Assembly: GCA_036504215.1 (NCBI GenBank)
Contig: DASXVO010000005.1
Span: 102,486 to 166,485 of the forward strand
From: Vicinamibacterales bacterium
GTDB taxonomy: Bacteria; Acidobacteriota; Vicinamibacteria; Vicinamibacterales; Fen-181
Reading direction: 5' to 3'
DNA length: 64,000 bases
Position numbers and translations under genes: made by a program. Positions within the stretch are counted from its first letter, which is position 1. Each line of letters opens with the position of its first letter. Under the pieces are notes generated by a model. It saw nothing but the letters and a program-made list of their open reading frames with translations. It was not told the DNA's origin and ran no database searches. Below are positions 34,116 to 42,978 of the stretch, piece by piece.

Positions 34116-37097
34116 ATGAGACGAGTTGTACTCTTGTCGGTCGTATTCGCCCTGTTGCTGGCGTTGCCCGCGATGGCACAGCAGACGACAGGCACAATCG
34201 CCGGGAAGATCGTCGATCAGCAGGGAGCCATCATCCCTGGCGCGAGCATCACGGCAACCAACGCCGCCACCGGCTTCAACCGGACCGTGGTGTCGGATGC
34301 GGTCGGCCTGTACCGAATTGCCGCGCTGCCAGTCGGCACCTACGACGTGAAGGTCGAACTCTCCGGGTTCCAGCCGACGGAGCGGAAGGGCGTCGTAGTC
34401 AACCTGGGTCAGTCGATCGACATCGAGTTGCAGCTCCGCGTGGCGTCGATGGCCGAGACGGTGACTGTGACCGGCGAGACCCCGCTCATCGAGACGACCT
34501 CATCGGCGGTCGGTGGCGTCGTTGACGTGAACAAGATCGAGGCCATGCCGCTCAACGGCCGGCAGTTCGCCAACCTGGCGATGACGATCGCGGGCGTCGG
34601 CATGGGGTTCCACTCCGACCCGACCAAGAGCACCCAGTATTCGCCGCAGATTGCGGGCGGCAACGGCCGCAACGTGAACTACCAGATTGACGGCGGCGAC
34701 AACAACGACGACACGGTCGGCGGCCTGTTGCAGCTCTTCCCGCTCGAGGCGATCCAGGAATTCAACATGATCACCTCGCGCTACAAGGCGGAGTACGGCC
34801 GCAGCAACGGCGGCGTCATGAACATCGTGACCAAGGGCGGCACCAACAAGTTCGGCGGCTCGTGGTTCACGATGCTGCGCGACAAGTCGCTGAATGCCGA
34901 GACGCAGAGCGAGAAGATGGCCGACGTCGCCAACGTCGCGGCGGGCACACCGGCCACCGGCAAGAACGCCTATCGCCGCTACCAGTTCGGCGGGTCGTTC
35001 GGCGGGCCGATCGCGCTCAACAAGGCCCACTTCTTCGTCGCGGCCGAACGGACGTCGCAGACCACCAAGCAGATCGTCGACACGTTCGGCATGTTCCCGT
35101 CGCAGGACGGCGCATTCGACATCCCGGTGACGGAGAACCTCTTTACCGGCAAGGCCACGATGAACCTCACGCCGAACCAGTACCTCTCGGTTCGGTACGG
35201 CCGGAACACCAACGCGCAGGTCTACAACGCGAGCAAACGCTCGGTCCCCGACAACTGGGGCGACAGCACGAACACGTTCAACTCGATCAACGCCAACCAC
35301 AACTGGGTGCTCGGCGGGACGAAGCTGAACGAGTTCATCTTCCAGTACGCCGACTTCCAGAACAACATCACCTCGCGGTCGAACCAGCCGCAGGAGTCGT
35401 TCCCGAACGGCGTGACGATCGGCTACAACAGCAACACGCCGCAGACCACCATCCAGCACAAGTTCCAGTTCCGCGACGACTTCTCCTGGCACATGGCCGG
35501 CAAGGGCGGCCTCGGCCACGACTTCAAGACGGGCGTGAACGTCATCTATGAGCCGCGACTGTTCATCACCTTCAACGCCGGGTCGGGCGCCTACGCGTAC
35601 ACGCACCTCGACAACACCCGGACCGGGCCGATCAGCGCCATCAGCCTCGGGTCGGCCGGGGCGGGCGTGAACCTGCCGATGAACCAGTACGGGGTCTATT
35701 TCCAGGACGACTGGCGCGTCAACGACCGCCTGACGGTGAACGCGGGGATCCGGTACGACATCGTCACCGGGTTCGCCATCGACCAGTCGACGGTAACGAA
35801 CTTCCAGAAGATGCAGACGGCGGCGGCGGCTGGCCGGTTCGCCGGCGTGCCGGCGTTCGGGGATTGGGGCAAGAGCCCGCAGGAAGACAAGAACAACATC
35901 CAGCCACGCATCGGCATCGCATGGGACGTGCGCGGGAACGGCAAGGACCTCGTCCGCGGCGGCTGGGGAATCTACTACGACTTCGGCTACACGAACGCCA
36001 ACATCCTGTTCGCCGCGCTGAACACCGTCGGCGGCCAGGGCTCGGTGTACCAGGTCAGCGGCATCTCCTCGGGCATCAAGAATGCCAACGGCACCTTCTT
36101 CAAGGTCGGCGACCCGATTGGTGCGATCACGTCGCCCAACGAGATCGCCAATCCGAACGGTCCGTTCTTCAACAGCCACGTCGCCTCGCCGCGCATCCTC
36201 CAGCCGTACACCAACCAGTGGTCGGCTGGCTGGTCGCACCAGCTCTCGGCCTCCACGGTGGTCGACATCGACTACGTGGGCACCCGCGGCCACGACCTCG
36301 GCGTGCGCTGGGCATTGAACACCCGCATCAATGGCGGTGCCCGCCGCTTCGCGGATCTGGCGTTGAGCCCCGCGAACCCGACGTTCGACCTCAGCGTCGG
36401 CGCGAGCAAGTTCGACGGCGTGACCTTCGGGATCCGGCGCCGGATGTCCAAGCACGTGTCGTACAACGCGTGGTACATGCTGTCGAGAGCCACGGGGCTC
36501 GGAGGCCTCGCGATTGACGAACTGACCACGAACCTCGTGCAGGACGCCACACAGCCGTTCGCCGACGTTCAGTGGGGCCCGGCGGGCCGGTCCGACGCCC
36601 GCCACAAGATCACGATCAGCGCGGTGATCGAGGCGCCCTACGGGATCAACATCTCGCCGATCTTCCGGTACCGCTCGGCGCTGCCCGCCCACATCTTCGA
36701 CGGTCGGGACCTGAACAAGGACGGCGTGACGAACGACATCGGCCCGACCGCCTACGAGTTCACCGGCCTCAACTCGAACAACCAGCCGACCTGGAAGGAG
36801 GTCGGCGCGTGCACGAACATCAACTGCGGGCGCGGCGCACCGCTGTCGCAGATGAACCTGCGCGTGAGCAAGGCGTTCAGGCTCCCGTCGAACATGCACT
36901 TCGAGGTGATCGGCGAGATCTTCAACTTGTTCAACGCCATCAACCCGGCGTTCGGTAGCGGCGCGTCGTCGTCGTTCCGCCAGTTCACCGGCACCGGTGC
37001 GCCGAACGCCAGCTTCATGGTTCCGACCGCCTATGCGGGTGACAACGGTCAGCCCGAGCAGCGTGTCGGCCAGATCGGCTTCCGGTTCACCTTCTAG
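34116..37097 (+). CDS. TonB-dependent receptor, Oar-type, with carboxypeptidase-regulatory-like domain (copy 3)
   Basis: A 993-residue outer-membrane receptor from ATG 34116, which has GAGGAGG just upstream. An earlier in-frame ATG at 34038 lacks a ribosome-binding site and would place residues before the signal peptide. The signal peptide is MRRVVLLSVVFALLLALPAMAQ. The regulatory-like domain reads GTIAGKIVDQQGAIIPGASI ... GLYRIAALPVGTYDVKVEL, and the plug reads VNYQIDGGDNNDDTVGG and SRYKAEYGRSNGGVMNIVTK. The barrel ends RVGQIGFRFTF. It lies 236 bp after sulfatase-like copy 3 in the same direction. A possible -10 (TAGAAT, 33968-33973) lies in that gap without a good -35. Confidence 0.93.
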   Translation: MRRVVLLSVVFALLLALPAMAQQTTGTIAGKIVDQQGAIIPGASITATNAATGFNRTVVSDAVGLYRIAALPVGTYDVKVELSGFQPTERKGVVVNLGQSIDIELQLRVASMAETVTVTGETPLIETTSSAVGGVVDVNKIEAMPLNGRQFANLAMTIAGVGMGFHSDPTKSTQYSPQIAGGNGRNVNYQIDGGDNNDDTVGGLLQLFPLEAIQEFNMITSRYKAEYGRSNGGVMNIVTKGGTNKFGGSWFTMLRDKSLNAETQSEKMADVANVAAGTPATGKNAYRRYQFGGSFGGPIALNKAHFFVAAERTSQTTKQIVDTFGMFPSQDGAFDIPVTENLFTGKATMNLTPNQYLSVRYGRNTNAQVYNASKRSVPDNWGDSTNTFNSINANHNWVLGGTKLNEFIFQYADFQNNITSRSNQPQESFPNGVTIGYNSNTPQTTIQHKFQFRDDFSWHMAGKGGLGHDFKTGVNVIYEPRLFITFNAGSGAYAYTHLDNTRTGPISAISLGSAGAGVNLPMNQYGVYFQDDWRVNDRLTVNAGIRYDIVTGFAIDQSTVTNFQKMQTAAAAGRFAGVPAFGDWGKSPQEDKNNIQPRIGIAWDVRGNGKDLVRGGWGIYYDFGYTNANILFAALNTVGGQGSVYQVSGISSGIKNANGTFFKVGDPIGAITSPNEIANPNGPFFNSHVASPRILQPYTNQWSAGWSHQLSASTVVDIDYVGTRGHDLGVRWALNTRINGGARRFADLALSPANPTFDLSVGASKFDGVTFGIRRRMSKHVSYNAWYMLSRATGLGGLAIDELTTNLVQDATQPFADVQWGPAGRSDARHKITISAVIEAPYGINISPIFRYRSALPAHIFDGRDLNKDGVTNDIGPTAYEFTGLNSNNQPTWKEVGACTNINCGRGAPLSQMNLRVSKAFRLPSNMHFEVIGEIFNLFNAINPAFGSGASSSFRQFTGTGAPNASFMVPTAYAGDNGQPEQRVGQIGFRFTF

Positions 37098-37099
37098 AA

Positions 37100-37168
37100 A
37101 AGGATGAAGGATGAAGGATGAAGGATGAAGGATGAAGACGGAACGCTGAACGCTGAACGCTGAACGCA
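37100..37168 (+). repeat. Heptanucleotide tandem repeats (AAGGATG x5, GAACGCT x4)
   Basis: Two consecutive 7-bp arrays lie directly after the TonB receptor 3 stop, between convergent genes. The first uses the same AAGGNNG unit as the array at 11478. A degenerate 7-bp run (ccgatcc, ctgaccc, ctgtcgc, cgaatcc) follows the terminator at 37208-37236. Confidence 0.9.
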
Positions 37169-37171
37169 AAC

Positions 37172-37200
37172 GGGGCCGGGCGAGTCACTCGCCCGGCCCC
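37172..37200. terminator. Bidirectional terminator between TonB receptor 3 and the VWFA gene
   Basis: A perfect 13-bp stem (ggggccgggcgag/ctcgcccggcccc) with a 3-nt loop. The plus-strand tail is ttcgttcg and the minus-strand tail is gtttgcg. It lies between convergent genes. Confidence 0.7.
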
Positions 37201-37247
37201 TTCGTTCGTACCCCGATCCCTGACCCCTGTCGCCGAATCCCTCTTCT

Positions 37248-38543
37248 CTACTTCACCGTGGGCTTCGGCACCGGCTTGAGCTGGTACCCTTTGCGCGACC
37301 ACACGGTGATGTCCTTGCGCGTCGGCACCTTCACCTCGAGCGTCCGTCGCTTCTTGGTGGGATCGGGGTTGCTGGAGTAGTAGCCCAGCACGTAGTAGTC
37401 GCTCGTCTCAGCGTCGATGCGCTTGAGCGCACGGTCGAAGTCGTTCTGGTTGACGACGGCAATGCCGCCGGTCTCGTCGGCCAGGACACGCAGGCTGTCC
37501 TGCGACTTGCGAATGTAATCCTGCCACTCGGTCGGATCCACCTGCTCATCGATATCCGGTCCGCCCACCAGGCCCCGCGGGTCGATGGTGTACATCGTCA
37601 CGTTGGCGCGGTTCGCCGTGCGTGTCAGGTCCGCGAGTTCCCGCGCGAGGTCGGCGTCAGCGAACTGCTGTCCCTGCCGCTGCCAATCCACTTCCTGCTC
37701 GGCCTGCTGCTGTGCGGACGCGTCCTGCCCCTGCGGCGTCGGCTGCTGATCCATGTAGTTCTTCTTGCGCGCATCGGAGAACGGGTTGAAGTCGTAGCCG
37801 TTGCTGACGTAGATGAGCGCCTTGCGCCGGTTGTGGACGCCTTCCAGGTTCTTCATGAGGTCGTAGGCCGTCGAAAACGCCACGTGGGCGCGATACCGCA
37901 CCTCGTTCGGTCCCTCCGAGGTTTCGCCCCCCGTGATGATGTCGTTCGGCTTCAGTCCGTTCCCGGCGATCTTCTTGATCGCCTCGTCGAGCCGCTTGAT
38001 GTCGTACGTCATGTCGATCGCCAGCGACGATGGCCCGGTGGAGACGATGCCGAACATGTCGCCGTCGTGGACGAGCGTCTTGCGAATCTTCGTGAAGAGT
38101 TCGCGGATGCGGCCGGTGTTCCTGAAGTCGAGGTGCAGGTCGTCCACGAAGAAGATGAAGATCCGCCCCGCTGCGTCGTTTGTCGGACGCGGCGGTGGAA
38201 GGATGATGCCTTCCTCGGGCGGCGGCGGAGGCGCGGTCAGCGGGCTGAACTGCCGCCCGCCATGGAACAGGGTCATCGTCGTGATGTCCTGCTTCACGCC
38301 GTCCTCGTACACCTCGAAGTCGCCGGGCTTGAGGTCCGAGACGAACTGGCCCTTGTTGTCGCGGGCGATGACGTCGGTCGTCACCAGATCGATCCGCACC
38401 CGAAACGTCGGCGTCTGCGGAACGATGTCGGTGCGGTTGGGCGCGGTCTGCTGCTCATCGGACGACGCCTGCGCTGCAAGACCGATCGAGCACAACCCGG
38501 CGGCAAGCATTGCGAGGGCGAATCGCTTCCCCTTCATCTTCAT
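37248..38543 (-). CDS. VWFA-related (Acidobacterial-type) exported protein
   Basis: About 431 residues from ATG 38543. The signal peptide MKMKGKRFALAMLAAGLCSIGLAAQA is followed by a regulatory-like strand region (RIDLVTTDVIARDNKGQFVSDLKPGDFEVYEDG) and a von Willebrand A-like fold (GRIFIFFVDDLHLDFRNTG). The MIDAS-type site has DDLHL rather than canonical DxSxS. The terminal part ends TLEVKVPTRKDITVWSRKGY. The pattern matches the VWFA-related family that is expanded in Acidobacteria (TIGR03436). The function is unknown, and it is probably periplasmic or surface-associated. Residues about 285-315 are Gln/Asp-rich. Confidence 0.85.
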   Translation of the reverse strand: MKMKGKRFALAMLAAGLCSIGLAAQASSDEQQTAPNRTDIVPQTPTFRVRIDLVTTDVIARDNKGQFVSDLKPGDFEVYEDGVKQDITTMTLFHGGRQFSPLTAPPPPPEEGIILPPPRPTNDAAGRIFIFFVDDLHLDFRNTGRIRELFTKIRKTLVHDGDMFGIVSTGPSSLAIDMTYDIKRLDEAIKKIAGNGLKPNDIITGGETSEGPNEVRYRAHVAFSTAYDLMKNLEGVHNRRKALIYVSNGYDFNPFSDARKKNYMDQQPTPQGQDASAQQQAEQEVDWQRQGQQFADADLARELADLTRTANRANVTMYTIDPRGLVGGPDIDEQVDPTEWQDYIRKSQDSLRVLADETGGIAVVNQNDFDRALKRIDAETSDYYVLGYYSSNPDPTKKRRTLEVKVPTRKDITVWSRKGYQLKPVPKPTVK

Positions 38544-38549
38544 GCCCTT

Positions 38550-38555
38550 AGTATA
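38550..38555 (-). promoter_or_regulatory. -10 hexamer TATACT, 6 nt before ATG 38543 (leaderless start)
   Basis: On the minus strand TATACT-aagggc-ATG. The spacing implies that transcription starts at the initiation codon. No good -35 is seen. Confidence 0.45.
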
Positions 38556-38715
38556 TCCGCGGCTCATAGGTGTTGTCCCCGACACGAGCGGGTGCGAGGT
38601 GCGGTCGGCGGCCGGCACGCTGACTTCTGATGTTTAGACGAGCGGGGGCCGCGCGCGGACGGGCGACCCGTGCGGGAAACTGGGCGGGCTGCTGGGGGCG
38701 GCTCGAGCGGCGCCC

Positions 38716-39324
38716 CTACCGTTTCGGCTTGCGGGAGACAGGCTTGGCGGCAGCTTTCTTCGGATGCGCGCGTTTCACGGCGGCAGGCTTCGGCACCTGT
38801 CGGGCGGGCGCGGGGGAGCGCTTGGCCGCTTCCGCCGGACGTCTGGCCGGCGCGGCTGCCCGGCGTGGTTCAGGTGCGTGGCGCCTGGCCGGCGCGGCGG
38901 GCGCCTTGAACGCCAGGTTGAACCGCATCTGATCGCCCACCGGGTGATAGGTCCAGATCTCCGCCACCGCAATGCTGTGCACGTCGCACAGCCGGCGGGC
39001 GGCCTCGACCGAACCGGTCGGAATGTACAGATGGAACGCCGCGCGCAGCCTGGCGAGCCGTGCCCACTGGGCAAGCGCCTCGAGATTGTTGACCGACTCG
39101 GCCGTTTCGACTTCGATGACGATCTCGGGTTTGTGGCTGCCGGTCAGTGACGCCAGCAGGACATCAGGGTACAGGAGGTTGTCACCCTGCGGAATCGGCG
39201 TCGTTTGCTCGGCGCCAACGTTGATGGCCGCCAGGTACTTGCGCCGCCAGCGCGTCTGGAGCAGGCGGATGACCCGGTCGTGCTCGAGCTGTTCGCGGAC
39301 CGGGCGGACGAGGATGGGCGTCAC
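38716..39324 (-). CDS. PD-(D/E)XK-like protein with histone-like basic tail
   Basis: About 202 residues from GTG 39324, which has GGAGG just upstream. An open frame extends to 39423. Residues about 20-130 have a nuclease-fold-like pattern: RKYLAAINVG, then the acidic pair in DNLLYPDVLLASL and PEIVIEVETAES (D...E-x-E spacing as in PD-(D/E)XK enzymes). FHLYIPTGSVEAARRLCDVH follows. The last 65 residues are almost only Ala, Arg, Lys and Pro, like H1-type histone tails, and should bind nucleic acid. I do not recognise a named family. A DNA repair or nucleoid role is inference. Confidence 0.6.
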   Translation of the reverse strand: MTPILVRPVREQLEHDRVIRLLQTRWRRKYLAAINVGAEQTTPIPQGDNLLYPDVLLASLTGSHKPEIVIEVETAESVNNLEALAQWARLARLRAAFHLYIPTGSVEAARRLCDVHSIAVAEIWTYHPVGDQMRFNLAFKAPAAPARRHAPEPRRAAAPARRPAEAAKRSPAPARQVPKPAAVKRAHPKKAAAKPVSRKPKR

Positions 39325-39511
39325 ACGGCCTCCACAAAGACCTTCACCGAGGGCGGAGAGAAGACCAAGCGCGCGATTATAACACCCCGTGGTGGCGAAT
39401 CCAGCCGGAAACCGCCACTCCACACCGCCCCCTGTGCAGATATGCCATACTTGATCGGTTTCACGTCAGATAATCGAAGGTGAGGCGAAAGTCTCCTGAA
39501 AAGGTGGATTT

Positions 39512-40576
39512 GTGACCGTCCCGACCGACCGATTCCTCCGAGCCTGCAGACGGCAGACCGTCGATGCCACCCCCGTCTGGTTCATGCGGCAGGCTGGCCG
39601 CTACATGCCGGAATACCGCGAGCTGCGTGCACGGTACTCGATGCTGCAGATGTGCCAGACGCCCGAGCTCGCGGCCGAGGTGACGCTCCAGCCCATCCGG
39701 CGCCTGCCGCTCGACGCGGCCATCATTTTCTCGGATCTGCTGCTTCCGCTGCAGCCGCTCGGCCTCCCGTTCGATTTTGTCAAGGGTGAGGGCCCGCAGG
39801 TCGAGCGCCCGATCCGCAGCGAATCGGACGTCGACCGGCTGACCGGCTTCGAGCCGCGCGAAGGCCTGCGGCCGGTGCTCGACGCGATCCGCCTCGTCAA
39901 ACACGAGCTCGGCGGGCACATCCCGCTCATCGGCTTTGCGGGCGCCCCGTTCACGCTGGCGTCCTACGCCATTGAGGGCGGCCACTCGAACCACTATGCG
40001 CACACCAAGGCGCTGATGTACGGCAACCCCGCCGCGTGGCACCGGCTGTGTGACCTGCTCGCCCGAACGTCCGGCGAATACCTCGTGGCCCAGGTCGAAG
40101 CCGGGGCAGACGTCGTTCAGGTGTTCGACTCCTGGGTGGGTGTGCTGAGCCCCGCGGACTACCGCGAGTTCGTCCTGCCGCACGCCAGGCTGATCTTCGA
40201 CATCGTGCGGGCGACTGGTGTGCCCACGATCTACTTCGGGACGGGGACGGCCACGCTGCTCGGCCTCATGGCGGAGGCCGGCAGCGATATCGTCGGCGCC
40301 GACTGGCGGATCCCGCTGGACGAGGCATGGGACCGCATCGGCCACGACCGCGGCATCCAGGGCAACCTGGACCCGGCCCTCCTGCTCGGGCCGCGTGACC
40401 GGATGCTGGCAGGCGCCGGAGACGTACTGCGGCGGGCGGCTGGCCGTCCCGGTCACATCTTCAACCTGGGCCACGGGATCCTCCCTGGCACCCCGATCGA
40501 TCAGGCCATCGCGCTCGCGGAGTACGTCCACCAGTACCTGCCGCCGACCACCGACCGGGTCGCCGTGAACCGATGA
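39512..40576 (+). CDS. hemE: Uroporphyrinogen decarboxylase
   Basis: A 354-residue enzyme that converts uroporphyrinogen III to coproporphyrinogen III. The signature MRQAGRYMPEYRELRARY is at the N-terminus. FSDLLLPLQPLGLPFDFV and NLGHGILPGTPIDQ are also family-typical. It starts with GTG 39512, preceded by AAGGTGG. The stop overlaps the hemH ATG (ATGA). It is the first gene of a hemE-hemH-hemY heme operon. Confidence 0.96.
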   Translation: MTVPTDRFLRACRRQTVDATPVWFMRQAGRYMPEYRELRARYSMLQMCQTPELAAEVTLQPIRRLPLDAAIIFSDLLLPLQPLGLPFDFVKGEGPQVERPIRSESDVDRLTGFEPREGLRPVLDAIRLVKHELGGHIPLIGFAGAPFTLASYAIEGGHSNHYAHTKALMYGNPAAWHRLCDLLARTSGEYLVAQVEAGADVVQVFDSWVGVLSPADYREFVLPHARLIFDIVRATGVPTIYFGTGTATLLGLMAEAGSDIVGADWRIPLDEAWDRIGHDRGIQGNLDPALLLGPRDRMLAGAGDVLRRAAGRPGHIFNLGHGILPGTPIDQAIALAEYVHQYLPPTTDRVAVNR

Positions 40577-41490
40577 CGGGCACGACCATGTCCACAGGCG
40601 TCCTGCTGATGGCCCACGGCACGCCTTCGTCGCTCGGCGAGATGGAGCCGTATTTGACGAAGGTCCGCGGTGGGCGCCCGCCCTCCGAGGATCTGCTGGC
40701 GGAGATGTGCCACAACTACGGTGCGATCGGGGGCCGCTCACCGCTCACCGACATCACGCTGCGCCAGCGGAACGGACTGCGGGACCTGCTCGGGCCGCGC
40801 TACAAGGTGCTCGTCGGGATGCGAAACTGGCACCCGTTCATCGCCGACGTGCTGCGCGCCCTCAACTGGTCGTCGGTGTCGCGCCTGATAGGCATTCCGC
40901 TGGCACCGCAGTTCTCCACACTGAGCGTGCAGAAGTACGTGGAGGCGGCCGAGGGGGCGTTGCCAGCAGGCATCGCGCTCGAGTGCGTGCGTTCGTACCA
41001 TGATCACCCGCTGCTCGTCCAGGCGTTCGCGGAGCGAATCCGCGAAGCGGGCGGGCCGGCGGCGGATGAACTGGTGGTCTTCACCGCCCACGCCCTGCCC
41101 GAGCGGATCATCCGCGGCGGCGATCCGTATCGCGACCAGGTGGTCTCGACCGCCTGCGCCGTGGCGTCGGCCGCGGGAATCGCGCGCTACGACCTCGCGT
41201 TCCAGAGCGCAGGCCGGACGCCCGAACCGTGGATCGGGCCCGACCTGTCGGTCCTGCTGCGCGAACGCGCCGCCACCGGCGTACGTCGGGTGCTGGTCGT
41301 GCCCGTCGGGTTCGTCTGCGATCACACCGAGATCCTGTTCGACATCGACGTGCAGGCCCAGGCTACCGCCGCCGAGTCCGGCATCGCACTCCGGCGGACC
41401 GAATCGCTAAACACCTCTGCCACGTTCCTCCGGCTACTGGCGGACCTCGTGAGAACCGCAGCATTCGACGACACACCAACGGCGACCTGA
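40573..41490 (+). CDS. hemH: Ferrochelatase
   Basis: A 305-residue ferrochelatase that inserts Fe2+ into the porphyrin. Visible family features are LLMAHGTPSSLGEMEPYL at the N-terminus, the catalytic His in VVFTAHALPERII and the C-terminal Glu/His region VPVGFVCDHTEILFDIDVQ. Whether the substrate is protoporphyrin IX or coproporphyrin III cannot be decided by eye. The neighbouring HemY-type oxidase is compatible with either route, and no coproheme decarboxylase gene is in the window. It is translationally coupled to hemE. No 2Fe-2S cysteine cluster is apparent at the C-terminus. Confidence 0.93.
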   Translation: MTGTTMSTGVLLMAHGTPSSLGEMEPYLTKVRGGRPPSEDLLAEMCHNYGAIGGRSPLTDITLRQRNGLRDLLGPRYKVLVGMRNWHPFIADVLRALNWSSVSRLIGIPLAPQFSTLSVQKYVEAAEGALPAGIALECVRSYHDHPLLVQAFAERIREAGGPAADELVVFTAHALPERIIRGGDPYRDQVVSTACAVASAAGIARYDLAFQSAGRTPEPWIGPDLSVLLRERAATGVRRVLVVPVGFVCDHTEILFDIDVQAQATAAESGIALRRTESLNTSATFLRLLADLVRTAAFDDTPTAT

Positions 41491-41528
41491 CCACGAAGGA
41501 CACCAGGGACACGAAGAACGGCGGGGAG
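41491..41528. repeat. Degenerate 9-bp tandem repeat (CACGAAGGA-type)
   Basis: cacgaagga, caccaggga and cacgaagaa run with a 9-bp period in the short hemH-hemY gap. Similar but more diverged 9-bp patterns occur at 14549-14600 and 44236-44262. Confidence 0.5.
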
Positions 41529-41530
41529 AA

Positions 41531-42955
41531 ATGGGCGTGAATCGTCTGGACGTCGCGATCGTCGGGGGAGGGATCGCCGGGTTGGCGACTGCGTACGAAC
41601 TGCATCGACGCGGTATCGCATTCCAACTGCTGGAGCAGGCGGAGCGGCCGGGGGGGGTCATCCTCACCGAGCATCGCGACGGCTTCACCTACGACGCCGG
41701 CCCGGACGCGCTGCTCATCCAGAAACCCGCGGCGATCACGCTCTGTCGTGAACTCGGGCTCGGCGACCGCCTCTTCCCCACCAGCAAACCGCGCGCGGCG
41801 TTCATCCTGCGGCAAGGGCACCTGCATCCGCTCCCGGAGAGTTCCGTCCTCGGAATCCCGCGCAACGTCACCGCCCTGGCGGCCACACGGCTGTTCTCGA
41901 TCGTCGGCAAGGCGAGGATGGGCGCCGAGCTGTTCATCCCCAGGCGCGCCGACGGAACGACCGACGAATCGATCGCGTCGTTCATCGGTCGCCGGTTCGG
42001 TTCGGAGGCCGTCACCTACCTCGCCGAACCGCTGCTCGCCGGCATCCATGCGGGCGACGTGAACCGCCTGTCGATGCGGGCCCTCTTCCCGCGTTTCCTC
42101 GACGCCGAGCGCAAGCATGGCAGCGTCCTTCGCGCGTTCCGGCAGATCCGCCAGCCGAAGGCGTCGAACGGCGCCTTCATGTCGCTTCCCGGTGGCCTCG
42201 CCGAGATCGTGGATGCGCTCGTGCGCGTGCTGCCTCCAGACTCGATCTCCCTTGGCGCTCCCGTCCGGATGATCGAGCGGGGCGACGATGGATTCCGGCT
42301 GCTGATGCCGTCTGGCGAGGCAGTGATTGCACGCGCGGTCGTCGTCTGCACACCCGCGTTCGTGGCCGCTGCACTGCTCCGCCGTCTCGACGCGAAGTTG
42401 GCGTCGCTCTGCGACGCCGTCCCGTACGCGTCGAGCGCGACGATTACGCTCGCCTACCGGCGCGGCGATGTCGGGCATCCGCTGCTTGGCTCGGGCTTCG
42501 TGATTCCGCGAGTGGAGGAGACGGTCATGATGGCCGGGTCGTGGGTCTCGTCGAAGTGGCGGCACCGCGCGCCGGAGGGACACGTGCTGCTGCGCGCGTT
42601 CGTGGGCGGGGCACGCGACCCGCGGGCGATGGACCGCGATAACGCCGACCTCGTCGAAGTGGCGGCCGCCGAGATGGGACAGCTTCTGGGCATCCGCGCG
42701 CAGCCGCTGTTCACTGACATCCACCGCTGGGACCACGCGAACGCACAGCACGAGGTCGGCCACCTCGACGTCGTGGCCGCGATCGAGCGCCGGCTGGCCG
42801 ACTGGCCGGGGCTCTATGTGACCGGGTCCGGGTTCCGTGGCGTGGGCGTACCGGACTGCGTCGCCGATGCCCGTGCCGTCGGTGAGCAGGTCAGCCAGTT
42901 TGTGGGCCGGCAACCGTCGGTTGTTCAGCAGGCCGACGAGAACCGGCGAGCCTGA
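41531..42955 (+). CDS. hemY: Protoporphyrinogen/coproporphyrinogen oxidase, HemY type
   Basis: A 474-residue FAD-dependent oxidase that removes six hydrogens from the porphyrinogen. The N-terminal dinucleotide fold reads VAIVGGGIAGLATAYELHRRG. FTYDAGPDALLIQKP and the C-terminal FAD motif LYVTGSGFRGVGVPDCVADA are typical. The ATG at 41531 follows GGGGAG. It completes the hemE-hemH-hemY operon and is oxygen-dependent in known members, which suggests aerobic growth. Confidence 0.94.
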   Translation: MGVNRLDVAIVGGGIAGLATAYELHRRGIAFQLLEQAERPGGVILTEHRDGFTYDAGPDALLIQKPAAITLCRELGLGDRLFPTSKPRAAFILRQGHLHPLPESSVLGIPRNVTALAATRLFSIVGKARMGAELFIPRRADGTTDESIASFIGRRFGSEAVTYLAEPLLAGIHAGDVNRLSMRALFPRFLDAERKHGSVLRAFRQIRQPKASNGAFMSLPGGLAEIVDALVRVLPPDSISLGAPVRMIERGDDGFRLLMPSGEAVIARAVVVCTPAFVAAALLRRLDAKLASLCDAVPYASSATITLAYRRGDVGHPLLGSGFVIPRVEETVMMAGSWVSSKWRHRAPEGHVLLRAFVGGARDPRAMDRDNADLVEVAAAEMGQLLGIRAQPLFTDIHRWDHANAQHEVGHLDVVAAIERRLADWPGLYVTGSGFRGVGVPDCVADARAVGEQVSQFVGRQPSVVQQADENRRA

Positions 42956-42966
42956 ACACATCCTGC

Positions 42967-42972
42967 TAGAAT
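42967..42972 (+). promoter_or_regulatory. -10 hexamer TAGAAT, 6 nt before ATG 42979 (leaderless start)
   Basis: TAGAAT-gtgcct-ATG, with no ribosome-binding site. The spacing favours ATG 42979 over the in-frame GTG at 42973. Confidence 0.5.
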
Positions 42973-42978
42973 GTGCCT

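Noticed and set aside
34500..37169. 889-codon minus-strand frame opposite TonB receptor 3
   Set aside because: Shadow frame, and its start lies in heptamer repeats.
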